The notes beneath the pieces were generated by a model. It was given only the letters and a program-made list of their open reading frames with translations, made no database searches and was not told where the DNA came from. The position numbers were made by a program, and so were the translations under genes. Below are positions 47,768-56,963 of a stretch of DNA of 64,000 nucleotides, piece after piece. The DNA comes from Streptomyces lydicus (GTDB lineage Bacteria > Actinomycetota > Actinomycetes > Streptomycetales > Streptomycetaceae). The stretch is taken from positions 7,130,001 through 7,194,000 of the forward strand of contig NZ_RDTE01000003.1 of NCBI RefSeq assembly GCF_004125265.1, read 5' to 3'. The first letter of the stretch is position 1. The number at the start of each line of letters is the position of its first letter.

Positions 47768-47845
47768 GGCGCGGAAGCGCCCGTCCCGTCGTGGTGCGGC
47801 TGCGCCCGTCCCATAGCGCGGAAGCGCCTGCCCCGTCATCCGGGT

Positions 47846-47872
47846 GCGCCCGCCCCACGGCGGGGCGGGCGC
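47846..47872. terminator. Bidirectional hairpin between soxR and amidase
   Basis: A perfect 11-bp stem GCGCCCGCCCC (47846-47856) with its complement (47862-47872) and a 5-nt loop, between convergent genes. Confidence 0.7.
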
Positions 47873-47888
47873 GGGTGTTCCGGCTCCG

Positions 47889-49331
47889 TCACCACATGGA
47901 CGGGGTGCGGTCCGCCCATGGGCGGGCCTGCTCCAGCTGTGCCGACAGCGCGATCAAGGTGGCCTCGTCGCCGTAGCGCCCGGCCAGCATCACCCCGATC
48001 GGCAGTCCCTCGGCGTTCCACTGCAGCGGGACGCTCACCGCGGGCTGGCCGGTGGCGTTGTAGAGCGCGGTGAACGGGGTGAAGGCGCCGATGGCGGCGA
48101 ACTCGGCTTCCGGATCGGCGTCGTTGCGCAGGGCGCCGACCGGCACCGGAGGAGCGGCCAGTGTGGGCGAGAGGATCACGTCATAGCCGGTTCCCGGCGG
48201 CATCAGGCCGTCCGCGACGGACTGGGCGAGGAGCCGGAACGCGTACATCGAGCGTGCGAACTCCGCGCCGGAGACCTCGGCGCCGCGGGCGCGCAGCGAG
48301 CGGGTGAGCGGCATCAGCAGCTCCTCGCGCTCCGGCGGCACGGGGCGGCTCGCGGCGAGCACCGACCAGACACGGGTGAAGGCGAGCAGGATGCCGTCGT
48401 CGGCCGGCAGGGACAGCTCCTCGACCTCGTGGCCGAGCCCGGTCAGCAGGGCGGCGGTGTCGGTGGTGGCGGTGCGGCAGTCGGCGTGGACCTCTAGGCC
48501 GGGGACGGGCGGCTCGGTGAGGCAGGCGATCCGCAGCCGTCCGGGGTCGCGGCGGGCATGGTCGGCGAAGGTCTCCCCGGGCGGCAGTGGTGGCGCGGCG
48601 AACGGATCGCCGGGCATCGTGCCCGCCATGACGTCCAGCAGGGTGGCCGCGTCCGCGACCGTACGGGCCAGCGGTCCCGAGGTGGCCAGGCCGGAGACGT
48701 CGTGCAGCAGCGGGCCGCCGCTGATCCGGCCGCGGCTGGGCTTGATGCCGAACAGCCCGCAGACGGAGGCCGGGATACGGACCGAGCCGCCGCCGTCGCT
48801 GGCGTGCGCGAGCGGTGCCAGGCCGCCGGCCACGGCCGCGGCCGCCCCGCCGCTGGAGCCGCCGGCCGAGCGCTCCGGGTCCCACGGGGTGCGGGCGGGC
48901 GGTGCCAGGTCGTTCTCGGTGTAGCACGGCAGCCCGAATTCGGGGGTGTTGGTCTTGCCGAGCAGGATCGTGCCGCCCGCCCGCAGTTTGTGGACGACAT
49001 GGTCGTCGACGGTCGGCACATGCTCGGCCAGCGCCCGGGAGCCCATCGTGCAGCGCACCCCGGCGACCTGGTTGAGGTCCTTCACGGGGACGGGGACGCC
49101 GTGCAGCGGCGGGAGCGCACGGCCCTCCCTGCGGGCCGCGGTGGCCTCGCTCTCGGCGTCCGAGGCCTGCTTGCGGGCTATCTCCGGGGTGCGGGTGAGG
49201 AACGCGCCGAGTGAGTCGTCGAGCCGCTCGATCCGCGCCAGATAGTGCTCGGTGAGCTCCACGGGGGAGAGCTCACCCGACCGGATCTTCTCGGCCTGTG
49301 CGAGCGCGGTCAGATCGTGCAGGTCGGCCAT
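47889..49331 (-). CDS. Amidase signature family amidase
   Basis: 480 residues from the ATG at 49331 (GAGAGG about 10 nt upstream). The Ser-cisSer-Lys triad is visible: Lys84 in 'GVPVPVKDLNQVAG', cis-Ser 159/160 in 'SAGGSSGGAAAAVAGG', and nucleophile Ser183 in 'ASDGGGSVRIPAS'. It ends 'NAEGLPIGVMLAGRYGDEATL', the usual finish. It hydrolyses an unidentified amide in the cytosol. No GatB or GatC is present, so it is not the tRNA amidotransferase. An 11-bp inverted repeat at 49367-49404 precedes it. Confidence 0.91.
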   Translation of the reverse strand: MADLHDLTALAQAEKIRSGELSPVELTEHYLARIERLDDSLGAFLTRTPEIARKQASDAESEATAARREGRALPPLHGVPVPVKDLNQVAGVRCTMGSRALAEHVPTVDDHVVHKLRAGGTILLGKTNTPEFGLPCYTENDLAPPARTPWDPERSAGGSSGGAAAAVAGGLAPLAHASDGGGSVRIPASVCGLFGIKPSRGRISGGPLLHDVSGLATSGPLARTVADAATLLDVMAGTMPGDPFAAPPLPPGETFADHARRDPGRLRIACLTEPPVPGLEVHADCRTATTDTAALLTGLGHEVEELSLPADDGILLAFTRVWSVLAASRPVPPEREELLMPLTRSLRARGAEVSGAEFARSMYAFRLLAQSVADGLMPPGTGYDVILSPTLAAPPVPVGALRNDADPEAEFAAIGAFTPFTALYNATGQPAVSVPLQWNAEGLPIGVMLAGRYGDEATLIALSAQLEQARPWADRTPSMW

Positions 49332-49366
49332 GGACGTCCAGCCTCTCCTCAGGGTGCCCGCACGGC

Positions 49367-49404
49367 CCTGGTGTCGTACGGGCGGGAGGGCCGACGACAC
49401 CAGG
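49367..49404 (-). promoter_or_regulatory. Inverted repeat upstream of amidase
   Basis: CCTGGTGTCGT (49367-49377) and ACGACACCAGG (49394-49404) form an 11-bp perfect inverted repeat with a 16-nt spacer, 36 bp before the amidase start: an operator or a leader hairpin. Confidence 0.5.
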
Positions 49405-49618
49405 AGGGCGCGATGCCGGTATGGGTGGTCAGCCCGTGAACAGTTGTTTCAGCTTGAGGGCCGGCTCGTAAAGGCCGTAGCGGAACCGGATACCGAACCG
49501 GCACCGGATGAGGGCGGACAAGAGGGTGCGGTGGGCGGGACGAGCCGGCGGCTCCACCCCGGAGGGGCGACGATGCGGAAGCGGGCGAACGCGATCATGC
49601 GGCGGAGGTACCTCGCTG

Positions 49619-50348
49619 TCATCCGCCGGGAAGGCCGCTCAGCAAGGTCGCCGCGGCGGACACCAGCTGGGCATTGGCGGTAGCCGGCCGGCCGTCGGGC
49701 AGCAGCAGGGTGTCCTCGATGCCGATCCGGGTGGACAGGCCCAGCTCGCCGGCCAGCCGCAGCACGGGCCAGGCCCCGCCGTCCATCCCGTGCAGCAGCA
49801 CCGGGCGGCCGGGCGCGGCGCCGGCCACAGCGGTCAGCAGCTCACGCGCGAGGGGCGGCGCGGACCCGGGGTCGGTGTCCATCACCTCGGCCAGCACCCG
49901 CAGCACCCGCGGCGCGAGCGGTGAGCGGGCGAACGACTCCGCGGCGTCCGTGCCCGACCAGATGCCGGCCTCGATGCCTATGCCGCGCTCCAGCAGGGCG
50001 GCGGCGACGGCTTCGGCGCCCGGCTCGTGCCAGTTCACCGAGGCATGGTCGGGCAGCACCGTCCAGGAGCGGACCCGCTCGGCGCGGACCGCGGGATCCG
50101 GCTCGCACCAGGCGCCGGTCGTCACCCCTACCGGGACATCCACCACCGCCCGGACGGCTTCCAGGGCGACGGCGACCACTCGCGGCGCGAGGGAGTCCTC
50201 GCCGCACGGGGTCTTGGGGTGGACATGGACATCGCGGGCACCGGCCGCCACCGCCTGCTGCGCAGCCTCGGCGAGGGCGGCCGGTGACACCGGAACCGCC
50301 GCGGAATCGGCCGCCGTACGGGGGGCCGTTGAGACAGACCTGAAGCAT
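49619..50348 (-). CDS. 3-keto-5-aminohexanoate cleavage (BKACE) family protein, apparent 1-base frameshift
   Basis: The main part (about 235 residues in one frame) has BKACE features: 'AALAEAAQQAVAAGARDVHVHPKTP' (two blocks, metal His pair), 'ASVNWHEPGAEAVAAALLERG', 'RPVLLHGMDGGAWPVL' and 'STRIGIEDTLLLPDG'. The expected start 'MLQVCLNGP' is encoded at 50348, but in another frame. The frames join if one base is removed from the run of six G (50320-50325, six C on the coding strand). These enzymes condense or cleave beta-keto acids with acetyl-CoA, using Zn2+. It is either a recent mutation or a sequencing error. Without the correction the frame would need an unnatural GTG start at 50407. Confidence 0.75.
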
Positions 50349-50464
50349 GCCCCGATGATGACAGCAGGGTATGACAGTGGCTCTGATTCCGGCCGTTCCG
50401 GTGTCACCGGCCGTACGGCGGCCCCAGGTGTATTGCCCTGTGAGGTGGGGACGCGGCCGGCGCC

Positions 50465-51085
50465 TCAGGCCGCCGCGAACGCCCCCGCCTCGTGTACCCG
50501 CACCCGGCCCGCCGTGGTCAGCGCCTCGTGCGTCAGCACGGACGGCGGGGCCAGTACGCCGCACTGCAGGCAGGCCGGTCCGGGGGCCGGTGCGTCCACC
50601 GCATCCGGGAGCCAGGCGAAGCGGGTGCCGCCGCACACCGGGCAGTCGCGGCGTGGCCGCCCCGCTTCCATCGCCACGATCATGCGGCGCAGCACCACCG
50701 CGAGGCGGGCCGCGGGGTGGCGCTGCGGTGACTCGCACGGCACGATGTCGCAGCCGCCCCAGGTCCGCCGGTGCCATTCGTCGATCGCGCCGGGCTGCCG
50801 GATGCCGTCGTGTTTCTCCTTGCGGCGCCGGGCGGCGAATTCCTCCTCGTACGCGAGCCAGAGGGTGCGGGCCTCTTCCAGCTCGGCGAGCGCGGCCATC
50901 AGCCGCTCCGGATCGGGGTCGCGGTCCTGGGTCGCGATACCGGCCCGGGTGCACAGGTGGTGCCAGGTCGCGCGGTGCCCGTAAGGGGCGAAGCGTTCAA
51001 GGCACTTGCGCAGGGCGGTGCGTCGCTGGGCCGCGACGAGACGTGGATTGCGGACCTGCTCTGCGAGGGCTCTGAAACCGGCCAT
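50465..51085 (-). CDS. Conserved actinobacterial protein with a zinc-ribbon motif
   Basis: 206 residues. The ATG at 51085 has GGAGG 9 nt upstream. An N-terminal helical part ('RTALRKCLERFAPYGHRATWHHLC') is followed by a charged helix ('RLMAALAELEEARTLWLAYEEEFAARRRKEKHDG', two blocks) and then a Cys pair 'DCPVCGGTRF' and 'ACLQCGVLAPP' that probably bind one zinc. It is Trp- and His-rich in the middle. I do not recognise a named family. Probably cytosolic, possibly nucleic-acid binding. It is divergent from the penicillin acylase gene with 254 bp between. Confidence 0.72.
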   Translation of the reverse strand: MAGFRALAEQVRNPRLVAAQRRTALRKCLERFAPYGHRATWHHLCTRAGIATQDRDPDPERLMAALAELEEARTLWLAYEEEFAARRRKEKHDGIRQPGAIDEWHRRTWGGCDIVPCESPQRHPAARLAVVLRRMIVAMEAGRPRRDCPVCGGTRFAWLPDAVDAPAPGPACLQCGVLAPPSVLTHEALTTAGRVRVHEAGAFAAA

Positions 51086-51228
51086 TTCATCCCACCTCCG
51101 TGGGGAGGATCCGACTGAACGGAGATGGGACGTAGTCGATCGCCAACTGGATCCCTCGAACTTTCTTGCGGTTTCCGGGGTGATATTCCGGCTTTCCGGA
51201 GTCGCCCCGGCGCAAACTCCCGGCGCCA

Positions 51229-51250
51229 GAACAAAAGTTGACTGTTGTTC
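51229..51250. promoter_or_regulatory. Operator-like inverted repeat before the penicillin acylase gene
   Basis: GAACAA-N10-TTGTTC (51229-51250) encloses a TTGACT hexamer that could be a -35 element; it is AT-rich against its surroundings and lies 90 bp before the start codon. Confidence 0.5.
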
Positions 51251-51339
51251 ATCTTCCGGTCAGGGATAACCGGCGGTAACGTCCCGCCCGCCCTCCCCCT
51301 CGCTCGCGACGGGCAGGGGACCCCCAGCGAGGAGCAGGA

Positions 51340-54159
51340 ATGCGACGACGTACCGGAAGGCTCAAGGCCGCCGCCGCGGCGGCCCTGTTCGCCTTGGGTG
51401 CCACGGTCTTGGCACCGCCCCCCACCGCGGCCGCGGCCGCCGCACCGAACGACGACTACTGCCAGGGCCAGTGCGCCGACATCCTGCCGCCCGGCGCCAC
51501 CGGCAACGCCACCTTGGTGGAGATCCTCGGCAACAAGCTGTTCGGCACCCACCCCGAGCACTCCGCCGACCAACTCGGCCCGTACGGCGCGCTGGCGAGC
51601 GGCTACCAGTCGCTCACCGACGACACCCTCACCAAGTTCTTCAACGACGCCTCCTTCGGCGTCCCCCAGGACCAGGTCGGCAAGGTCACCACGCCCCGCA
51701 GCGACGTGACCATCACCCGGGACAAGAAGACCGGGGTGCCGCACATCAAGGGCACCACCCGCTACGGCACCGAATACGGCGCCGGCTACGCCGCGGGCCA
51801 GGACCGGCTCTGGCTGATGGACCTCTTCCGCCACATCGGCCGCGGCGAACTGACCTCCTTCGCCGGCGGAGCCCTCGCCAACCAGGGCCTGGAGCAGCAG
51901 TTCTGGCCGCAGGCGCCCTACACCGAGGCCGATCTCCAGGCCCAGGTCGACAACATCCGCGAGTCGAACGGCGAGCGCGGCAAGCTGGCCATGCAGGACG
52001 CCCAGGCCTATGTCGACGGCATCAACGCCTACCGCGAACAGTCCAAGAACGGCCGGTACTTCCCCGGTGAGTACGTCCTCACCGGCCATGTCGACGCGAT
52101 CACCAATGCCGGTGAGATCCAGCCCTTCAAGCTCACCGACCTGATAGCCCTCGCCTCCGTCGTCGGCGGGCTCTTCGGCAACGGGGGAGGCGGCGAGGTC
52201 CCCTCGGCCCTCGCGCTGCTCTCCGCCCAGCAGAAGTACGGCGTCGAGAAGGGCACCCAGGTCTGGGAGTCCTTCCGGGAGCGCAACGACCCCGAGGCCG
52301 CCAAGACCCTGCACGACGGCAGCAGCTTCCCGTACGCGGTCAAGCCGGCCAAGGCCAAGGGCACCGCACTGCCCGACCGCGGTTCGGTCACCCCCGAGCC
52401 GCTGGTCTTCGACCGCACCGGCGCGGCCACCGTCAAGAGCGGGACACCGCCGCGGGACCCGGTCAAGGCGCCCAGGAAGTACAAGAAGCTGGAAGGCCTC
52501 TTCAAGGACGGGGTGCTGCCCAAGGGGAGCTTCGACCCCACCCAGCACCGCGGGATGTCCAACGCCCTGCTGGTCTCCGGCAAGCACTCGGCGAGCGGTC
52601 ACCCGGTCGCCGTCTTCGGCCCGCAGACCGGCTACTTCGCGCCGCAGCTCCTGATGCTCCAGGAGATCCAGGGGCCCGGCATCAGCGCCCGCGGCGCCTC
52701 CTTCGCGGGCGTGGGGATGTACGTCCAGCTCGGCCGCGGGCAGGACTACGCCTGGAGCGCCACCTCCGCCGGCCAGGACATCACCGACACCTACGCCGTG
52801 GAGCTGTGCAACGCGGACGGCTCCGCGCCCACCAAGGACTCCACCTCCTACCGCTACCACGGCGCCTGCGTCCCCATGGAGAAGCTGGAGCGCACCAACT
52901 CCTGGAAGCCCACCGTCGCCGACCCGACGGCGGCCGGCTCCTACCGGATGCAGGTCTTCCGGACGAAGTACGGGACCGTCACCCACCGCGCCACCGTCGA
53001 CGGCAAGCCCGTCGCCTACACCGCGCAGCGCTCCACCTACCGCCACGAGGCCGACTCGATCATCGGCTTCCAGATGTTCAACGACCCGTCCTACGTACGC
53101 GACGCCAAGACGTTCCAGCAGGCCGCCGAGCACATCGGCTACGCCTTCAACTGGTTCTACGCCGACTCCCGCGACATCGCGTACTACAACAGCGGCCTCA
53201 ACCCGGTCCGCAACCCCGACGTCGACCCCTCGCTGCCCATCAAGGCGGACGACGCCTACGAATGGAAGGGCCACGACCCGGACACCAACACCACCGACTA
53301 CACCCCGCCCGCCCAGCACCCGCAGTCCATCGGCCAGGACTACTACATCTCGTGGAACAACAAGCAGGCCAAGGACTACGACTCGGCCGGCTTCGGCAAC
53401 GGGTCGGTGCACCGGGGCAATCTGCTGGACGACCGGGTGCGCGCGCTGACCGAGGCCGGCGGGGTGACCCGGGCCTCGCTGACCCGCGCGATGTCCGAGG
53501 CCGCGGTCACCGACCTGCGCGGCGAGGACGTGCTGCCCGAACTCCTGCGGGTCGTGGGCAGCAAGCCCGTCACCGACCCCCAGCTGAAGACCGCGGTCCA
53601 GCAGCTGGAGGCCTGGCGCAAGGACGGCGCCCAGCGCCGCGAGACCGCCGCGGGCTCGCACACCTACACCCACCCCGACGCCGTACGCCTGATGGACGCC
53701 TGGTGGCCGCTGATGATCGACGCGGTCTTCAAGCCGGGGCTGGGCGGCGACCTCTATGACGCGCTGCGGGCCAATCTCGGCATCGACGAATCCCCGTCGG
53801 CCGGCCACGGCCCGACCGGGGCGCACGCAGGATCGGCCTTCCAGTACGGCTGGTGGAGCTACGCGGACAAGGACCTGCGGTCGGTGCTCGGCGACAAGGT
53901 GGCCGGTCCGCTCGCGCAGCCGTACTGCGGCAACGGTGACCTGTCCGCCTGCCGCGACACCCTGCTGGCCACACTCCAGCAGGCGGCCGGGAAGACGGCC
54001 GAGCAGGTCTACCCCGGCGACGCCAGTTGCAAGGCCGGCGACCAGTGGTGCGCGGACGCGATCATCCACCGCGCGGTGGGCGGTCTGACCCACGACACCA
54101 TCAGCTGGCAGAACCGGCCGACCTACCAGCAGGTCGTGGAGTTCCCGGCACACCGGTAA
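51340..54159 (+). CDS. Secreted penicillin acylase family Ntn-hydrolase
   Basis: 939 residues. A signal peptide (Arg-rich start, hydrophobic core, 'TAAAAAAPND') is followed by the alpha chain with 'DVTITRDKKTGVPHIKGTTRYGTEYGAGYAAGQDRLWLMDLFRH' (blocks), a spacer, and the beta-chain nucleophile Ser407 in 'QHRGMSNALLVSG'. 'FGPQTGYFAPQLLMLQEI' and 'GFQMFNDPSYVRDAKTF' follow as in the family. Such enzymes self-cleave into two chains and hydrolyse acyl amides (penicillins, acyl-homoserine lactones, lipopeptides) outside the cell. GAGGAGCAGG precedes the ATG at 51340. The downstream LysR gene may regulate it. Confidence 0.9.
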   Translation: MRRRTGRLKAAAAAALFALGATVLAPPPTAAAAAAPNDDYCQGQCADILPPGATGNATLVEILGNKLFGTHPEHSADQLGPYGALASGYQSLTDDTLTKFFNDASFGVPQDQVGKVTTPRSDVTITRDKKTGVPHIKGTTRYGTEYGAGYAAGQDRLWLMDLFRHIGRGELTSFAGGALANQGLEQQFWPQAPYTEADLQAQVDNIRESNGERGKLAMQDAQAYVDGINAYREQSKNGRYFPGEYVLTGHVDAITNAGEIQPFKLTDLIALASVVGGLFGNGGGGEVPSALALLSAQQKYGVEKGTQVWESFRERNDPEAAKTLHDGSSFPYAVKPAKAKGTALPDRGSVTPEPLVFDRTGAATVKSGTPPRDPVKAPRKYKKLEGLFKDGVLPKGSFDPTQHRGMSNALLVSGKHSASGHPVAVFGPQTGYFAPQLLMLQEIQGPGISARGASFAGVGMYVQLGRGQDYAWSATSAGQDITDTYAVELCNADGSAPTKDSTSYRYHGACVPMEKLERTNSWKPTVADPTAAGSYRMQVFRTKYGTVTHRATVDGKPVAYTAQRSTYRHEADSIIGFQMFNDPSYVRDAKTFQQAAEHIGYAFNWFYADSRDIAYYNSGLNPVRNPDVDPSLPIKADDAYEWKGHDPDTNTTDYTPPAQHPQSIGQDYYISWNNKQAKDYDSAGFGNGSVHRGNLLDDRVRALTEAGGVTRASLTRAMSEAAVTDLRGEDVLPELLRVVGSKPVTDPQLKTAVQQLEAWRKDGAQRRETAAGSHTYTHPDAVRLMDAWWPLMIDAVFKPGLGGDLYDALRANLGIDESPSAGHGPTGAHAGSAFQYGWWSYADKDLRSVLGDKVAGPLAQPYCGNGDLSACRDTLLATLQQAAGKTAEQVYPGDASCKAGDQWCADAIIHRAVGGLTHDTISWQNRPTYQQVVEFPAHR

Positions 54160-54204
54160 CACCAGTAACACCGGTAACGCCGGCAGAGGGAGTGCGGCAC
54201 GGCC

Positions 54205-54237
54205 AGGCCCCGGGGCATCACCACCGCCCCGGGGCCT
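54205..54237 (+). terminator. Hairpin terminator after penicillin acylase gene
   Basis: A perfect 12-bp stem AGGCCCCGGGGC (54205-54216) with its complement (54226-54237) and a 9-nt loop, followed by T-C-G, 46 bp past the stop. Confidence 0.72.
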
Positions 54238-54384
54238 TCGCGCGCGCCCGCCGGGTGCCCCGCCGTCCCCCTCCGTGACGGGAAGCGCCAACTCGCTTAC
54301 CGGGAAGCCCGACTGCCCTCCGGGCCGGAATTCCGCGGGGTTATGCTGCAGGGTTCTGAACTCCAGGGAATGGGAAAGCGAGGC

Positions 54385-55407
54385 ATGGCCTTGTCAGGTC
54401 CGCAGCAGTACCCGACGGAGCTGCTGGATACCACCATGGACCAGCTGCGCACGCTGATCGTCGTCCACGAGGCGGGCACCGCGCTGGGCGCCGCGCGGCG
54501 GCTGGGACGCGAACAGTCCAGTGTGCAAAAGCAGCTGGACACCATGAACCGCACCTTTGCCGCGCTGTGCGGCGAGGAGCTGGTCCTCAAGCAGGGGCGG
54601 GGCCAGGACGCCCTGTTCACCGCGACCGGTGAGGCGCTGGTCGAGCTGGCGCGGCGCACGCTGGGGGAGTGGTCGGACGGGGTGCGCGACGCCCGCCGCA
54701 GGCTCGGCCGGACGCTGTCCGTCGGCACCACCCGCTACACCCTCGGCTTCCTGCTGGACGCGGTGGAACGCGTCGCCGAGGACTATGAGCGCGACGACGT
54801 CGATCTGAAGGTCACCCACGTCCGCACCGGCGACCTCTTCACCAAGCTGCGCACCAAAGAACTCGACCTGGTCTGCGGCAGCGTCGTGGTCACCCAGGAC
54901 GACGAAGCGGAGCTGCTGGCTCCGTACGAGGTCATGGAATGGCGGCGCAGCGGGCTCTCCCTGCTGACGAACCTGCCGCCGGAACGGCTCCCCGGCACCT
55001 CCTTCGGCGCCCACGACCTGCCCCGGCTGCCGCTGGTCGTCTCGACGCGCGGCCTGATCAGCCGTTTCCTGACCTCCTGGTACGGCCCCGACTACCGGAA
55101 CAAGCTCTCCGTGGCGGCCGAGATCGAGGCCGCGCACTACGGCTTCGAACTGCTGCGGTCGGGCGTGGTCAGCGGGGCGATGCTGGTCACCCGGGGCATC
55201 GGGGAGGCCGCCGCGGACGGCCGCCTCCCGGAGGCCGGCGGGCTGCGCACCCTGGAGATCGTCGGGGAGGTGGGCCCCCGGACCGAGGTGCTGGTCGGCG
55301 TCTTCACCCGCCGCGGCGAGCGGGACTCCTACGCCCCCGGCCACCCCCTCAACCTCCTGTGGGAGGCGCTGTCCAGGGAGAGCGGGCGATGGTGGCTGAG
55401 CTCCTGA
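54385..55407 (+). CDS. LysR family transcriptional regulator
   Basis: 340 residues from the ATG at 54385; in-frame ATGs at 54343 and 54370 are alternatives. The N-terminal winged helix (about 15-75) is slightly divergent: 'MDQLRTLIVVHEAGTALGAARRLGREQSSVQKQLDTMNRTF' in blocks. The substrate-binding domain (about 105-330) starts 'LSVGTTRYTLGFLLDAVERV' and has 'RTKELDLVCGSVVVTQDDEAE'. It is on the same strand as the penicillin acylase gene but behind its terminator, and convergent with the MFS gene 21 bp away. Target and inducer unknown. Confidence 0.85.
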   Translation: MALSGPQQYPTELLDTTMDQLRTLIVVHEAGTALGAARRLGREQSSVQKQLDTMNRTFAALCGEELVLKQGRGQDALFTATGEALVELARRTLGEWSDGVRDARRRLGRTLSVGTTRYTLGFLLDAVERVAEDYERDDVDLKVTHVRTGDLFTKLRTKELDLVCGSVVVTQDDEAELLAPYEVMEWRRSGLSLLTNLPPERLPGTSFGAHDLPRLPLVVSTRGLISRFLTSWYGPDYRNKLSVAAEIEAAHYGFELLRSGVVSGAMLVTRGIGEAAADGRLPEAGGLRTLEIVGEVGPRTEVLVGVFTRRGERDSYAPGHPLNLLWEALSRESGRWWLSS

Positions 55408-55428
55408 GCGCGCGGCGCCACCGGCACC

Positions 55429-56835
55429 TCAGACCAGGTCCCGCTCCCGGGTCTCCGGCAGCGCCAGCACGCACAGCAGCGAGACGACCGCCATCGCGCT
55501 GACGTACCAGCCCACCGAGGCCGACCCGTACGCCGACTGGAGCCGGGTGGCGACCAGCGGGGCCACCGCGCCGCCGAGGACGCCGCCCAGGTTGTAGGCC
55601 AGCGAGGCGCCCGAGTACCGCACCCGCGTACCGAACAGCTCCGGCAGATACGCGCCCATCGGGCCGTACACCACACCCATGCAGAACAGCGCGCCGCCGA
55701 TGCCGAGGGCGATCAGCACCGGCGCCCCGGTGTCCAGCAGCGGGAAGAGCACCAGCCCCCACACCACCGCGAGACCGCTCCCGGCGAGGATCAGCTTGCG
55801 GCGCCCGGCGGCGTCGGAACGGGTGGCGGCCAGCCAGGTCCCGGCGGCCAGGAACAGGCAGGCGACGAGGGAGAGCCCCAGCATGGTGTTGCGGGAGATG
55901 CCGAGGGTGGCGGTGGCGTAGGACAGGCAGTAGGTCGTCGCGGTGTAGAAGAGGCCGTACGCGATGATCATGCCGCCCGCGCCGAGCAGCAGTTCGCGCG
56001 GATGACGGCGCAGCACCTCGACGGCGGGGACCTTGCTCGCCTCCTGGGCGTCCAGCACCTTCGCGAACACCGGCGTCTCACTGATCTTCAGCCGTACGAA
56101 CAGCCCCACGCCGACCAGCAGGAACGACAGCAGAAACGGCACCCGCCAGCCCCACGAACGGAACGCCGCGTCATCGAGCACGGACGACAGCAGCCAGAAC
56201 ACCCCGGTCGCCGCGAAGAACCCCACGGACGGGCCGAGTTGCGGGAAGGCGGCATACAGCCCACGGCGTCTGCGCGGCGCATGCTCGACCGCCAGCAGCG
56301 CGGCCCCGCCCCACTCGCCGCCCAGGCCGATGCCCTGCAGGAAGCGCAGCACGAGCAGCAGCAACGGCGCCCAGACGCCCCAGGTGCCATAGCCGGGGAG
56401 CAGTCCCACGCACGCCGTCGAGAGCCCCATCAGCAGCAGCGAGACGACCAGCACGGACTTACGGCCCACCCGGTCACCGAAGTGGCCGAAGAGCACCGAG
56501 CCCAGGGGCCGCGCGGCGAACGCCACCGCGTAGGTGGAGAAGGACGCGAGGGTGGCGTTGACCGGGTTGAGTGTCGGGAAGAACGCCTGGTTGAGGACGA
56601 GCGCGGCGGCCGTCCCGTAGATGTAGAAGTCGTAGAACTCGATGGCCGTCCCGATGAAGGAGGCCACCGCCACCCGGCGCAGGCTCTCACCGCCGCCGGC
56701 CTCCCCCTTCGCCTCCGGGGGAGAATCTGCCGGGGTCTGCGCCGCTGCCTGCGCTGATGCCTGTGCAGATGCCTGGGCTGATGCCTGCGCCGCTGCCTGT
56801 GCAGATGCCTGCGCTGATGTCGCGTCACTACTCAC
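55429..56835 (-). CDS. MFS transporter, MHS (metabolite:H+ symporter) type
   Basis: 468 residues from the GTG at 56835 (GGAAAG upstream); the open frame beyond it is spurious. A soluble N-terminus of about 45 residues contains AQAS/AQAA repeats (8-33). Twelve membrane segments follow: 'AVASFIGTAIEFYDFYIYGTA' is the MHS hallmark, with 'FGHFGDRVGRKSVLVVSLLLMG' and 'RFLQGIGLGGEWGGAALLAVEHAP'. Family members import organic acids, betaine or aromatic acids with protons. Monocistronic, with NamZ upstream on the same strand (128 bp). Substrate unknown. Confidence 0.88.
   Translation of the reverse strand: MSSDATSAQASAQAAAQASAQASAQASAQAAAQTPADSPPEAKGEAGGGESLRRVAVASFIGTAIEFYDFYIYGTAAALVLNQAFFPTLNPVNATLASFSTYAVAFAARPLGSVLFGHFGDRVGRKSVLVVSLLLMGLSTACVGLLPGYGTWGVWAPLLLLVLRFLQGIGLGGEWGGAALLAVEHAPRRRRGLYAAFPQLGPSVGFFAATGVFWLLSSVLDDAAFRSWGWRVPFLLSFLLVGVGLFVRLKISETPVFAKVLDAQEASKVPAVEVLRRHPRELLLGAGGMIIAYGLFYTATTYCLSYATATLGISRNTMLGLSLVACLFLAAGTWLAATRSDAAGRRKLILAGSGLAVVWGLVLFPLLDTGAPVLIALGIGGALFCMGVVYGPMGAYLPELFGTRVRYSGASLAYNLGGVLGGAVAPLVATRLQSAYGSASVGWYVSAMAVVSLLCVLALPETRERDLV
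56737..56814 (-). repeat. 12-bp in-frame repeats encoding AQAS/AQAA
   Basis: Six to seven 12-bp units (Ala-Gln-Ala-Ser or Ala-Gln-Ala-Ala) in the 5' part of the MHS transporter gene. The period keeps the frame, so copy number can vary. Confidence 0.8.
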
Positions 56836-56963
56836 CAGCGCACTTTCCGGCTCGGTGTAGGGGGCAGTCAAGAGGTGAAATGGACTGTCTCGGTTCCTGA
56901 GACCGGGTGCGGGCGGGGCAGGGTCCGGCCGGGCGGGCGCCGACCGGACCGGGCCAACACCCT

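Noticed and set aside
47769..47838. Repeated GCGCGGAAGCGCC segments after soxR
   Set aside because: Two similar copies 47 bp apart lie beside the terminator; too short and degenerate to call more than local duplication.
50899..54291. 1130-codon minus-strand open frame antisense to the penicillin acylase gene
   Set aside because: It is a low-complexity Gly/Val/Arg shadow without motifs or a ribosome site, and the plus strand has a full signal peptide and Ntn-hydrolase motifs.
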